The translations under genes were made by a program, and so were the position numbers. DNA of 64,000 nt from the NCBI GenBank assembly GCA_037367405.1, contig JAZKJV010000085.1, positions 744,001 to 808,000 on the forward strand, in the 5' to 3' direction. Below the pieces are notes generated by a model, which made no database searches, had not been told where the DNA came from, and worked only from the letters and a program-made list of their open reading frames with translations. Origin of the DNA: Ottelia alismoides (lineage: Eukaryota; Streptophyta; Magnoliopsida; Alismatales; Hydrocharitaceae). This document shows positions 22,271-33,223 of this stretch, piece by piece. Every line of letters starts with the position of its first letter. The stretch's first letter is position 1.

Positions 22271-23460
22271 TATATACCTTTTGCCGTAGCATATAGATAC
22301 GCATGCTATGTTTTATCATTGAACTCTTTGGTCCTATGATTTCTTGTGTGGCTTATTTTCAATTGTATTGAATGTTGAGGTCCCTAAAGTTATTTTTTGA
22401 GTTCTGTGGGCTATGTTTTTATGTGGTTGGTTGACCACTCGTGGCTTGAAACTTTACATTTGATGAGATAAAATTGAATCATTTATCTGAAAAAATCCTT
22501 TAGGTATATTTTCTTGAGGGATCGCTGCAAAAGTGGGTACTCTTTCCTCATGAAAACTTCAATTAAGGTGCTCAATATTTTTCAAAATGATCCACATGAC
22601 AAATGAACTCCTTTTGGCAAAAGAAATAGGTTAGGCCCTAGCATTAGCCACATTATCTTTGCTTATCAGATATCTCATTACAAGAACATCTCCCTCCAAA
22701 GAGCCTCTTAAGTTAAGAAAGCTTCATACAACTGGGCATCGCCCCTCTCCCCTTATCCAAGTGGCAAAGAACCGCTTCCCATGCATTGATCTGGTGATTA
22801 ACTTGAGAGAGCGATATTCGCGGATGTACCCGGATACCTCTCACCACCCACTCCGGCCTACAACTGATGCGAAATTCATTCTCGATCAGTCATGCTAACT
22901 ACCAATATGAATCCCCTACGCTTATCCACGTCGTTACTTACCCTTCTTTATCTTTATTTCCTCTCATACTTCTCCTTTGCATCCAGGAAATAACCACCCC
23001 GCGGCCCCGCCCAACCAACGTCCATGCACAAGACGTCAACTAGCCTCTCAGGAACCGAAGAAGTAGCCCCCCTGGTGTTCATCCCGACAACAATGCTACT
23101 ACTGCTGGTTATCTATTTTTATTTACGATAACTATCGCCATGAACAAACGTTGTGCTTTCTGTGACCTCTAGGGGCACTCGTCGATCGTACTAAATGATG
23201 GGGCCCATAAGACTTTCTTTATTTTTCCTAACACTCCTTTTTATTGTATTTCGATATCGGGATGTTGTTGTTGTGCCTAAGGAGGCTACTCCTTATTTCG
23301 ATGGAATGAAATTTTGTTTTGTTTTTTTGTCAAAAACAATATGGGTCAAAGCTCCGAAGAATAAACTTACAAGAATATATGGCAATGAAGACAAAACCTT
23401 TTGGATTGAATTCTCTATACTTGAGGGAAAACGACTAGATTTTTGTAAACGCGTGATCGT
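22271..23460. other. Intergenic and probable retroelement 3' interior
   Basis: The stretch 22650-23190 is GC-richer with small plus frames of unknown type. The frame at 23195-23497 (MMGPIRLSLFFLTLLF...) has a hydrophobic N-terminus and runs straight into the LTR start at 23461, so its last residues are LTR sequence. It is therefore unlikely to be a host gene and may be the 3' interior of the retroelement. Confidence 0.4.
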
Positions 23461-24130
23461 TGATGAATCTCATATTCATCATAATTATTTGAATTAATTA
23501 TTCATCTATCTTAACTTAGTTAATTAACTTAATAATTAATAACTAGATTTAATATTTAACACCTTATAATTAATTAAGACTAATTAATATACATGAAAAA
23601 GGATTCAAATACTGTAAAGATGTGTTTAAAATACCATTTATTTTTCTGTGTCTATCATTATTAAAATCCTATAAAATTTAGAGTAGTATTGTTTATAATA
23701 TTTTCCATATTATTCATTACATAAAAATAATGAAATAATAATAATAGAAGTACTTTTTTTCATTAATACTTACAAAATTAATAAGTATGTATTTATGATG
23801 TATTTTGACTTTAAATTCTACATAAAAGTTATAGATCTTGAAAAGATACACAACTTTTATGTTGAATACTTTTTGATTTGACGTCATTTACTATTTTATT
23901 TCATTTTATGAATTTTAATTAATTTATAAATTTTCCGATTAGGTCACGTGGTCCAATGTCAACACACCACCTAGCCGATTAGTGCTTCATCAATCACCCG
24001 CCTTTTTATTGTACTTTTGCAAAAATTGTAATATTTCATTTCTTCCCTCGTGAGGACGATGTTAACGATCATCCAGTGTTGTATAAAAAAATTAACATGT
24101 TACCTCTAAAAAATAAACAATATTTTGATG
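23461..24130 (+). mobile_element. Truncated LTR, family B-like
   Basis: It opens with the palindromic end TGATGAATCTCATATTCATC. About 370 bp in, it matches LTR B at 59930-60020 ('aaagttatagatc', then 'tcatttactatttta/tttt'). It then has GGTCACGTGG, as other LTRs of this group carry CACGTG at this place. It is cut off by the RTE LINE end at about 24133. Confidence 0.65.
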
Positions 24131-24132
24131 CT

Positions 24133-24640
24133 TACCTCTTACAACAACAACAAAGCCTTTTTACACTTTAAGTAGGGTCGGCTACATGGATTTTTTGCCT
24201 CAATTTAGATCTATCTTGGGTCATTCTCAGGCTTAGATCCAAAAAAGTAAGATCCCAGTCTCATTCCAACACTTCTTGGGCCTTCCACGCCTTCTTTTAG
24301 CCACCTCAACATTCCAAAACTCATATCTCATCACCTGTGTATCAACTGACCTCCTTTGCAAATGGTCAAGCCATCTTAAGAGATTTTCTCGCATCTTATC
24401 TTCGATCGGAGCATCGCCCACTTTCATTCCAATGGCATCATTCTGAATCTGATATTTACGTGTGTGTATGTGTGTGTGTGTCCATATATCCACCTCAGCA
24501 TTTTCATTTCTACTACTGCCATATATGCACATGTCTATGGTTCACATGCCAACACTCAGATTCATAGAGCATAACAGACCTCACAACTTCTTTGTAAAAC
24601 TTTCCTTTGATTTTGACGCTTAAAAAATGTGTCCTTACCG
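24133..24640 (-). mobile_element. RTE-type LINE 3' end, minus strand
   Basis: On the minus strand the sequence ends in a (TTG)n tail after 'atccatgtagccgacc', the characteristic plant RTE 3' end. Upstream it decodes, over shifts, into the C-terminal part of the RTE polyprotein: KFYKEVVRSVMLYESECW (about 24590), then the open piece 24233-24532 with APIEDKMRENLLRW and GRPKKCW. A TG microsatellite (24463-24482) sits in the coding part. It is 5' truncated and degenerate. Confidence 0.85.
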
Positions 24641-25258
24641 TCAACCTCTATTGGTGAAATCATGGAAGATGACGATCAAAGAACTATAAATAGTATATGT
24701 GTGCAATAATCCAAACACATTCCCAACTTTTGTTAATCACATTCATCTCCTTCAATCTCACGCCTTCTTTTACATCCAACCCTCCAATGCAGGGTTCTAA
24801 TATGCTGCTGCAGGAGGCATCATTGCACCTCGAACCTCAACCTCGATACCGTTACTCCCTCTTCCCCTAGACCAGTTCTCCGCTATATACTCACTCCACC
24901 ATGTCGTCCTCAGTTGTGGCATTCATTATGCCACCGCATGAGGCGCCTTTGATGATCCCGTCACCCTTGAGTCGAGATTAGAAGGTTGAGTCACTACTAG
25001 GCAAATACAAGATGTTCGAGATCTACGGGCTCCCCTCCCTCGACGTACTTATGAAGCCATGATCCCCGCAATCCACCTGGCTAATTGCGACAACATGTCG
25101 AGTATAAGAAGATGAGGTCGAAGAAGAGAGATTGGGTAAAAGAAACGAGATGAAAGACCAAAAAATTGTTATGAACTAGTTGTGCAAATATTGTTCATTT
25201 ATTCTAGTCATTTGATCATCATCTCGGAATAGTTTGACCGACTGAGGGCACCGGTAAG
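24641..25258. other. Intergenic, GC-richer patch
   Basis: The patch 24780-25140 is GC-richer and has no long frame or motif I can name. It may be a decayed gene or LTR fragment. The 25258 edge is the target copy of the next MITE. Confidence 0.4.
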
Positions 25259-25455
25259 CAAGGTTTTGAATCTCGATTTCGATTTCGTTTTGAGATGTTG
25301 AAAAAACGAAACAATTTCGAAAATTCGACGAAATATCGATGAAATTATGTCAATTTCGGTCAAAATCAGCATGGATTTGTGAAGGAAGGGTATATATCGA
25401 AATTTCGATTTCGGTAGGGTGTCGAAATCGAAATTTCATGAAATTTTAAACCATA
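25259..25455. mobile_element. Short hAT-like MITE
   Basis: 197 bp starting CAAGGTTTTGAA and ending with the approximate inverted counterpart TTTTAAACCATA. Flanks CCGGTAAG (25251-25258) and CCATTAAG (25456-25463) agree at 6 of 8 bases. The interior is 'cgaaatttcgatttcg'-type repeats that can fold on themselves. Confidence 0.6.
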
Positions 25456-25540
25456 CCATTAAGAACACGAATGCTGTTAGATATGCTTTACTAGGACATA
25501 AAATTTATTACAAAATTAGTGAAGGTACGCAGACAACTTT

Positions 25541-25680
25541 CATGTTTGGTTGCAGGGTTGGGCAGGGTTGGGCTGGGTTGGGCTGGGCTGGGTGAATAGT
25601 AATCTGTGAGGAGGATGTACCCTTGTGAATAGTAAACAGGGTTGGGCCAACCCTGCCCAACCCTGCAACCAAACAGGCCC
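25541..25680. mobile_element. Tourist-like MITE, gggttggg-rich
   Basis: The arms 'tgtttggttgcagggttggg' and the reverse complement of 'cccaaccctgcaaccaaaca' bracket a 140 bp unit ending in ggccc followed by TTA (25681-25683). The left extremity has decayed (cat for the expected ggcc). It is the same family as 36553-36702. Confidence 0.75.
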
Positions 25681-25884
25681 TTAGTGTACACATGTGTAAC
25701 AATCCATTTAAATATATGGCACGCATGATTATTGATTATACTTTCACATAAAATATGTAAAAAAGTAAATTGCAACCATGCAGCCATTTCATAGTGTAGA
25801 TATTATTCAAGTCCAAGGCTCATTTCACCTTTCAATCGACAAATATATGATGAGTGAACTTTCCATTCTCAGCATCATATTCAC

Positions 25885-26789
25885 TAGGAGTGTTCAGAAT
25901 CCTTGGGTCAAATGGAGACCCGTCCCGACCTAGCTATTATGACCCGAATTGCACGGGTACCCGTGAAGAGACTCCGGGTCGGGTATCTGTACAATCGTGA
26001 CCCGTTAAATCTTCACAATCCAATGGAAAACCCGGTGGAGGAACCGGGTACCCGGTCGGGTATCAACCCCACTACTTGGAAACCAATCTACCCCTCGGTG
26101 CCTGATTTCCTTTTGATTTGCCGCTAGGGCTTCCAGTGTGTTCTCTATCACTGTCGTGCTCCTCCAGCTATCCCGCAACCCTCCTCTAAGCCTCGCCGCC
26201 TGATGTACGGCTCTGTCCCATCTTTGCGACAACCAAGAGATAATGCGAATATAGCCTCGCAGATTCATGGTGAAGAAGCACCAACCAGGAGATGATGAGT
26301 ATCTATCAGAGCAACCACCATGGGAGCGAGAAGAACCCATCATCCTCACAACACTAGTCATGATCCGAATAATTGCTCACAAAGAGACATCGATCCTGAT
26401 CCAAACAGAGGAAGGAGGAGCGAGGACGCAGGCGTGGTTGCCCTTTTCTTGGTGGGATTATTTATTTTTCTGCAACGGGACGTAATAGTACGGATGAATA
26501 TCCAGATTACTTTATTTTTCTGCAAGATCAAACTTGCATAGGGATGAAGATGCAACACATGATTATAAATGAAGGGGGGCAAGTTAGCTACTTTAGCTAT
26601 ATTTTATACATTATCAGATGTAATTAAACCATTCATTATGTGTCACGGTTACCTGCGACCGTTCAAATAATACGGATACCCATTAGAATCGGGTACCCAT
26701 TTTGATGGGTCGGGTCGAGCCATGACCCTATAACGATGGATCGAGGTGGGTCACGGTTGAATGGTTAGGTACCCGCCCCGTGAACACTA
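25885..26789. mobile_element. hAT element with GC-rich core
   Basis: The ends TAGGAGTGTTCA and (inverted) TAGTGTTCACGG are flanked by ATATTCAC (25877-25884) and GTATTCAC (26790-26797), matching at 7 of 8 positions of the target copy if the first base is ignored. Subterminal 'gacccg' and 'gggtcggg(t)' words are typical. The core (26100-26450) is gene-like: a 118-codon minus frame (26005-26361) contains LEALAANQKEIRHRG, which recalls the coiled N-terminal part of gag-like proteins, but I cannot assign it. Confidence 0.75.
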
Positions 26790-26797
26790 GTATTCAC

Positions 26798-27691
26798 CTG
26801 AATTCGAGATAAAATTTCATGTTTTCATTCTTCTACAAATTACAACAAAAAAAATACGCTTACTGTTCTTTTCTCTCTCATGATGTATTTCTCTGAAAAT
26901 TTCGTAGATGAAAAACACCCCAATAATAAACTCCATTAACGTCAACACAGCTAATTTTGGCGATGAACTGCAGATTGGAGTACAAATAGGCTGGCCAGTT
27001 TGAATGGAATACCTACTGAAAATTCTAAAGAAGCAAACATTAACAAAACATTATATATTCATGATAGGAAATAAATCTTTTATTTTTCTGCCTACCACTA
27101 TCAAAATTTTGATGCCCTAATATTATAAGTTCAAAAGTCTTCAAGTGCAAAAGAAGAAAGTAGAACGTGAAATATTGAGTGGACTTCACATCAAAGGAAC
27201 TCCGGCCCATGTTAAGCTCATATGAAAATGAATTATATATAGTGTTGTTCCTGACCCATGTTAGGTATGCTGCTCGAGTACTTAAAGTATCACTCATCTC
27301 TCTTTTTAAGGTAGGTCAAAATTGAATCTTGATCGTCAGAATAGTAGGCATGCTGCCCCAGATCATTTAAGTGGGTTCATTGCTATGCTCTACTTTCTCG
27401 ATAAGCCAAACCTCAATTACTTATTCTGACCCTAATTACCAGCCATAAGGTACCACAACCAGCAAGAATATTTTCCACTATAATTCACTTGCCTTACCAT
27501 ACAGTGGACTTCAGCTGCACAGAACTAGATAGTTGGCGCACCTGATATAACCTTCAATGATGCAAGAGAACTGTTTCTTTCCTGTTCTGTCTTTTCTGCT
27601 TTAAAAGAGATATTGGCTTCTCAAATACCAACTTACCATATATTCAAAAGGGTGCAATATATGAACCATGCAAAGAAGAGACTTATAAAAT
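26798..27691. other. Intergenic spacer
   Basis: No gene or clear element recognised. AT-rich. Confidence 0.5.
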
Positions 27692-27770
27692 AACGGCGAA
27701 ACCTTCTCCCACTTTAAGTAAGATCGGCTACATGGATTTTTGCTCAAATCCATGTTGAAAGATCCAACTA
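27692..27770 (-). mobile_element. RTE LINE 3'-end scrap
   Basis: On the minus strand it reads 'aaaatccatgtagccgatc', then 'ttacttaaagtgggagaagg', the same tail motif as the RTE end at 24133-24240. No coding part is attached. Confidence 0.6.
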
Positions 27771-28451
27771 TTTTTTATGATGGTTGTCGGCTACCTAACG
27801 CTACCCATGTAAGGGGAATTTGAACCATGATCTTTTGCGTGGTAGACACACTGCACTACTACGAGACCATTGGAGTGGATACCAATAGAAGAGTCCTATG
27901 ATGTAGTCAAGACACTGCACTACCACGAGTCCTAGGATGCAAAAAAAATCAGAAATAACTAGTCTTCTTTATCATCAGAATATGTGACCAAGACAGCAAG
28001 GGTCTTTTTTGCATTGCTAACTGCAACAGATCCTGATAAGGGTCATCTAATAAGGGTATCTAACTATCTACAGAATGCATGAAGCAACATCACAATGTTT
28101 TAGCTTGTTTATGAAACTTAATCATAAAAAATATATGATCCTCATTACGATAAACCAATCTATCTACGATGCGACCACTTTCCTTAAGGATGTTGAACCA
28201 CACAGGGTGAATCGTATATAATACAAAGGCTTTATCTTTATCCCCAAACTCAATGAAAGAACTTTGAGGTAAAGAGACCAAAATCAAGACTTAATTCATA
28301 GCCAGGAGCAAGAACAGCAACACTATTTCCATAAATTAGAGAACTTTCAGGCACAAAGTGTAAACCTCATGCTGAAGATGTGTACAGCAACAGGCTCCTC
28401 CTCGTCCTTCGGCACAACAGCTCTCTCGTGTAAAAACCAATACAAGACGAT
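27771..28451. other. 3' flank of the NPP gene
   Basis: A duplicated word 'gacactgcactac(t/c)acgag' occurs at 27867-27882 and 27911-27927. A 65-codon minus frame (28090-28287) is not recognised. The NPP 3' UTR and polyadenylation signal must lie here on the minus strand, but I could not place them confidently. Confidence 0.4.
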
Positions 28452-29861
28452 TCAGCGACTGGGCAGAAGAACAGAATTCGGAAATGATGCAGATCCATCG
28501 TTGGGAGCACCGGTTATGTTTAGAATGGACGTGATCAGGTTATAAATCTGGACATTCTCGAACGAAGGGATCGTGCGACCCCTTGCGAACTGCGGCCCGT
28601 GCGCTATAAAGATCGACCTCATGGAAAAGAAGGCGTTATCGTATCCGTGCTCCCCTCCACACTCCTTCCCCGTCGAGCTACTGTTTTCCACCTTGTAAGC
28701 CTCCGCCAGCAGTCCTATGATCGGCGGGATCCGGGGGCTATCCGAGTAATGCAGCCTCTCTGGCAGGTCTTCTTTGAGATACATCTTCAAGAACTCCCCA
28801 TTCTCCACCTTCCCGGAGCTCAACCCTTCATTCATCTTCCTAACAACCTCCCGTGCATCCACGCTCTCCGGCGGCGTAATCCCAAGAACCGGGGTGGTGG
28901 TTTGGATCCAATTGTCCGGGATATGGATCCACGGCTTCAATTCCTCCAAGGAGACGATCTTGCCATCGCAGGTACCCACCATACCATGATCCCCAAGCAG
29001 AATTAAGCTGACATCCTCAAATACCCCCCTCTTCTCCAACCCCTCGATCAACCGCCCGATCAAGCGGTCGATATTCTCGACGGCCTGTGTGATCTGCGGG
29101 GCGTCAGGGCCAACCTCGTGTCCCTGGTAGTCAGGGTCCTCGAAGTACAATGTCATGAACCAGGGCAATTCTGCAGCGGGAAGGTCGAAGTAGTTTAGGA
29201 TGGCGTCCACACGGTCGTCGAAGGGAACGGAGGCGTTGTACTGCCGGCAGTACTTGGGGGGGCAGTGCCAGGGTCCCTTGGGGACCTCCGAGCCGACCCA
29301 GAAGAAGGTGGCGGCCGGGAGGCCGTGGGAGGAGACGGTGACCCAGAGGGGTTCGCCGAGCCACCACTTGGGGTCGTGGGAGAACGTGGTGAAGTAGTCG
29401 CCGGAGACGGGGTCGCGGAAGTAGTTGTTAATGATGCCGTGGTGAGGGGGGTAGAGGCCGGTGACGATGGAGTAGTGGTTGGGGAAGGTTAGGGTGGGGA
29501 AGACCGGAATGAGGCCGAGCTCGGCTGAGGTCCCGTTTGAGATGAGGCGGCGGATGTTGGGGAGGTTGGGAGACTTGAACTGGTAGCCGAAGCGAAAGCC
29601 GTCGGAGGAGATGAGGAGGACGACGGGGTGGGGGAGGGTGGAGAGCGGGCGGGAGAGGAGGGCAGAGGAGTGGGGGGAGGAAGGGGAGGAGAAGAGGAGG
29701 AAGGCAAAGGCGAGGGCGGCGGACAGGGAGAGGGAAGTGGAGAGGATGAGGAGGGAGAAGACGAGAGGGGAGCGGCGAGGTGGAGGAGAAGGGCGTTGCT
29801 GGGGGAGGAGGGAGGTGGCGGGGGTGGGGGTTGGCGGCTCTTCCGTGGGGGAGGACGCCAT
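28452..29861 (-). CDS. Type II membrane ectonucleotide pyrophosphatase/phosphodiesterase
   Basis: A 469-residue, intronless plant NPP (alkaline-phosphatase superfamily). Such enzymes hydrolyse pyrophosphate or phosphodiester bonds of nucleotides and nucleotide sugars, usually in the secretory pathway or at the cell surface. A Pro-rich cytosolic tail (1-31) precedes one hydrophobic anchor (about 32-58). The catalytic domain follows: Asp87 in SSDGF, nucleophile Thr125 in TFPNHYSIVTG, Asp244 and His248 in EDPDYQGHEVGP, Asp291-His292 in GDHGM, and His405 in GGEHGYDN, the complete two-metal set. Four N-glycosylation sequons (Asn109, 209, 393, 448) fit a lumenal domain. Length is normal. The start ATG has G at -3 and +4 and is the only one giving the anchor. 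The stop is TGA. Codons are GC-rich, unlike the AT-rich surroundings. A Pack-MULE-like element begins about 0.4 kb upstream. Substrate cannot be told. Confidence 0.95.
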   Translation of the reverse strand: MASSPTEEPPTPTPATSLLPQQRPSPPPRRSPLVFSLLILSTSLSLSAALAFAFLLFSSPSSPHSSALLSRPLSTLPHPVVLLISSDGFRFGYQFKSPNLPNIRRLISNGTSAELGLIPVFPTLTFPNHYSIVTGLYPPHHGIINNYFRDPVSGDYFTTFSHDPKWWLGEPLWVTVSSHGLPAATFFWVGSEVPKGPWHCPPKYCRQYNASVPFDDRVDAILNYFDLPAAELPWFMTLYFEDPDYQGHEVGPDAPQITQAVENIDRLIGRLIEGLEKRGVFEDVSLILLGDHGMVGTCDGKIVSLEELKPWIHIPDNWIQTTTPVLGITPPESVDAREVVRKMNEGLSSGKVENGEFLKMYLKEDLPERLHYSDSPRIPPIIGLLAEAYKVENSSSTGKECGGEHGYDNAFFSMRSIFIAHGPQFARGRTIPSFENVQIYNLITSILNITGAPNDGSASFPNSVLLPSR

Positions 29862-30296
29862 TGCCAGAACGTGGTTGGTGGTGGGAAGGGAAGGGAGAGG
29901 AGGTTGAGGTGGATTTGATTGGATCTCGTTGGAGTGGCTCGACTTATTGGTTCTCTTGGTGGAGGTGGATGCTCAATCGGTCACTGGTGCGGGTTGGGTA
30001 CTGGGATCATGGAATGCTGACGTTGGAGCCGGTCCTGTGCACACACTCCTATATCAGACCCGTTTCATCTGAAATTGCTATTTTGTTGTCGATGGTGCTG
30101 AGAAAACTTTTGGTAGAAACTTTTTTATTTTTCAACTTGTGGAAGCTGATTTTTATAGGTAGTTTCTCCTTTTCCCCCCTATTACTTGTTTATGGGCTTT
30201 TCGAGTATTTAGAATGTGATGGAGGTGGAAATCCATAGTGGTTGATGGATTTGCACTCCACCATCGAAAGTTAAAAAAAAATCCTTTTGGTGTATT
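29862..30296 (-). promoter_or_regulatory. Presumed 5' region of the NPP gene
   Basis: The 435 bp between the NPP start codon and the upstream transposon. The first 80 bp are purine-rich on the plus strand (a CT-rich leader on the gene strand). I see no clear TATA box. The space is short, so part of the promoter may have been supplied or displaced by the upstream element. Confidence 0.4.
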
Positions 30297-30711
30297 TTTT
30301 AGGGTTTCGAGATATCGCAATATCAGTTGTGTCCTTATTTTTTTAGTAATATCAGTTGTGCCTCCAACTTCTTACCGTTCTATCAGTTGTATCCCTTGGG
30401 TTACTTGTCGTCCATCCACAGTGCAAACGGACGTTAACTTTGAGGACATAAACGGAATTGATTTTAAAAAAATGATTTAATGGTCATTTGACACCCTCTT
30501 CCTCATCCTCTTCTTCTTCCTCTTCTTCCCCATTCCTCTTCCTCCTCCTCCAACCTCCTCCTCCTCCCTCTCTGCCCGGAACTCCTCTCCCACCTCCGGC
30601 CTGCCCTCTTCCTCTGCCCCAGCCTGCCCCCACTTCCGCCCCAGCCTCCCTCTTCCCCGACCTCCCCCCGCCCCCCGTCCCGACCTCCCCCACCCCCTGC
30701 CGCCCGCCGAA

Positions 30712-30903
30712 TGAGCTGGATTTTGAGAAGATCGTTGATCTTTTGAAAGCATGCATAAATCCCGATCCAATACAGAGGTTATCGGTGGCAGAAATCGTCA
30801 AGCGCTTGAGAAATATAACCTCGATAACGTCCGAGGGTGCTGCTCCGAAACTATCTCCGCTCTCGTGGGCGGAGCTCGAGATTATCTCATCAGAAGAATG
30901 ATG
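30712..30903 (+). pseudogene. Captured C-terminus of an LRR receptor-like kinase (MRH1-type)
   Basis: The frame gives DLLKACINPDPIQRLSVAEI, then about 20 residues and APKLSPLSWAELEIISSEE before a stop (30902-30904). The first part is kinase subdomain XI (C...DP..R.s..EI). The closing LSPLxWAELEI box is, as I recall, the C-terminus of plant LRR receptor kinases of the MRH1/At1g63430 group. Only about 60 codons are present, with no catalytic residues, so it cannot be a kinase. Upstream sequence in the same frame (30488-30711) is a CT-rich low-complexity stretch, not kinase. The piece ends with apparent native 3' sequence (30905-30975). Confidence 0.65.
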
Positions 30904-31163
30904 AAGCGTAATCCATCTGAATGGTTTAAAGCCACCATGGAGGAAACCGGGCTGTTGCGACTTCTTATTTATTGATTTGTATGTGGTTTTGTATCGTATA
31001 GATAGTGCTTGTTTCATCCAATATCTTAGATCTGTACAAAATTAGACATCTTATTTTACTTGTAATCAAATGTATATGTTCGTGTTAGTTGAAAGATCTG
31101 AAGAAACCGAGGCAGGGAATAAATGAACATTGTTTCAGCTAGAAGGTAGTAAGAAATGCTGGA

Positions 31164-31318
31164 CATTGAGAGAGGAAGGGCTGAAACATTTGCCTCCCCC
31201 TTCCCCTCGCTGCTCTCGCGCCTCCTCCTACCTCGTGCCTCCTCCTGCCCCTGCCGCCCCCCACGCCCAGGTCGCCCCCTACCAGCCCTCGTCGAGAACC
31301 TGGAGAGGAAGGGCTGAA
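31164..31318 (+). repeat. 18 bp direct repeat flanking a GC-rich insert
   Basis: GAGAGGAAGGGCTGAAA occurs near 31169 and again near 31302, bracketing a CT/GC-rich stretch inside the Pack-MULE-like element. It may mark a second captured piece or a filler duplication. Confidence 0.6.
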
Positions 31319-31750
31319 ATATGAGGGCTTTCATTATTTTTTAAGTTAAGATAAATTTTTTATTAATTAATTCATAAAAATTCATCAAAAAAATCAATAA
31401 AATTGACCGTTTGATTCGTAACGAGTGATATATCCGTGAAAATGCAAAAAAAATTAGAGATTCGATGGATGCATGAAGGTGTCACTAAGAGAGAAATTAT
31501 GAAGAGAAAGGAAGAAGAAACAAATGGAGGAGGAAGAAGATGAAGAAGAAGTCTAGACAATAATACCCCTCTTAACTGCATCAAGGTTTGAAAAAATCAT
31601 GGTTAAGTCAACTCATTGACGGTTAATCTGATGGAAGGACACAAGTGATAATGGAGAAAGAAGTGAGGGACACAACTGATATTATCAAAAAGATAGGGGC
31701 ATAACCGAAATTGCAATATCTCAGAGGGGTGCAAGCGATAAAACCCTTTT

Positions 31751-33213
31751 TTATAATCTTGTACTTTTTGTTCTTTTTTTATATTGAGTTTCCAAGTTGT
31801 ATCTACGTATTTAAGGTGTTTTGAGATATTAAATGGGTAAGTAATATGTAACTTATCAAAATTTTATGTTTGATAATGTAATGCTAATACATAACGTCTA
31901 AGATATTCTTGATATTTCAGTTTATAATTTTTATTTAAATTTATGGAATTCTTTGATGTTTTTACGTATTAAAATTACTTAAGTTGTTAAAGAGATCGTT
32001 GGAGAAATCAAGATTGCAACGAAGATTCAAAATCCAAATCACTTCGGATGATCCTCGCAGATATTAAATGTGGGCACATGGAAGGTGTGGATTTCGCAGC
32101 ATGAAAAGACTCGAAAGAAAACATGTTTTTAATTCTAAAAATGAGTCAATTTGTAATATTGATAAACGAGTATCAACTATGTGTAAAAGATATGTCGAAT
32201 GTCATACTAGTAAACACTAAGTCAGCGAAATTATATAACAACTCTTATATTTAACTAGGTAAAAGTCCTAGGTCGGCATTAGAGTGTGGGAATCACTTGG
32301 TAATATAAGAATCTAAGCATACGTAAGTCAGAGAGAGACTGAGAGAAAGAGAGTCATCAATGTGTATCCCTTATTATTATGTTTTGTGTCTTTTTTATTA
32401 TATATTATTTAAAGTTTAATTTCTATTTTTTAGTTTTACTAATTGATTATTTCAATTGTTAATAATATATTATAATAAAATAAAGAATAAAGAAAATAAA
32501 TAAAATTGATTTACTTACTAATTATTAAAAGGATATAATCAACATATATATTGTTATTTTCTTTATTTATTATATTTATATTTGAATTTTTTTACTGAAT
32601 TATTTATATCAAATAAAAGAAAATAAAAAGGTTATATATAAGCATAAAAGATTTTAAAATATATAATAAATGACAAAATGGAGTATAATATAAGTAACCT
32701 ATCTTTTTATTTTTTTGTGATTTTCTAATAAAGAATATAGTAAATTAACAATAAAGTTTTAAATAATTTGAGGTAAAAGTGTTGGGATTTTGAAAAATAG
32801 TTTTCCCTTGCAAAATGATCCCAAAAAATCAACTATATTTTTATAAATAATATATATAATAAGGTTTCCATATCACTTTTTTGTGTTTTTATAAAATATG
32901 TGTAGTAATTTTTGTGAGTTTTTAAGCTTTTTATATTATAGAGATATAGATACAATAAAAATGGAAACTAAAAAGAATGTAAATTGTCTATGAAGAGGGA
33001 GTCCACACTAATTTTCTTAAAAAATGGAAACAAGATGATAAATTATCAAATGCAACATAAGCACAAATATATCAAAAAGATTCCAAAAAGTATGTAGAAG
33101 ATGCAACATATAATGCAATCAAAGAGTAATTAAAAGGTTTTCTTTTACATATTGTAATATGGATCCACTAAAAATCCAACTGTAAATCCACAAATTATAT
33201 CATGTTAAGGGGC
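31751..33213. other. Very AT-rich region without a gene
   Basis: Mostly A/T runs. A less biased patch at 31990-32380 has no recognisable product. No element boundaries seen. Confidence 0.5.
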
Positions 33214-33223
33214 AATTCTCAAT

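Larger units (their letters stand above)
30297..31750. mobile_element. Pack-MULE-like long-TIR element
   Basis: Left TIR (about 30297-30545): 'agggttt', 'gagatatcgcaatatcagttgtg', further 'atcagttgt(g/a)' units, then a CT-rich tract. The right end reversed (31500-31750) gives the same series in order: 'agggtttt', 'gagatattgcaatttcggttatg', 'atcagttgtgtccctcac', 'cacttgtgtccttcc', then a CT-rich tract. The left copy lacks a short piece ('atcgcttgcacccct') present in the right. Inside is a receptor-kinase gene tail (30712-30901) and GC-rich filler. Long TIRs with host gene pieces are what Pack-MULEs are. The 9 bp target duplication could not be read. Confidence 0.75.

Noticed and set aside
22659..23170. 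Possible organelle-derived insert
   Set aside because: The composition drew attention, but I could match it to no plastid or mitochondrial gene.
27840..27930. tRNA-like text (ttgaaccatgatcttttgcgtggtagac)
   Set aside because: It recalls a tRNA T-arm/anticodon region reversed, but no cloverleaf can be drawn. It is probably a dispersed repeat scrap.
28599..29907. Plus-strand frames opposite the NPP gene
   Set aside because: They are antisense shadows of a GC-rich coding sequence. None has domains, and the minus-strand protein explains the region completely.
30477..31017. Minus-strand frame rich in Glu/Gly/Arg (177 codons)
   Set aside because: It is the complement of the CT-rich tract of the Pack-MULE-like element. 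The recognisable kinase tail is on the plus strand.
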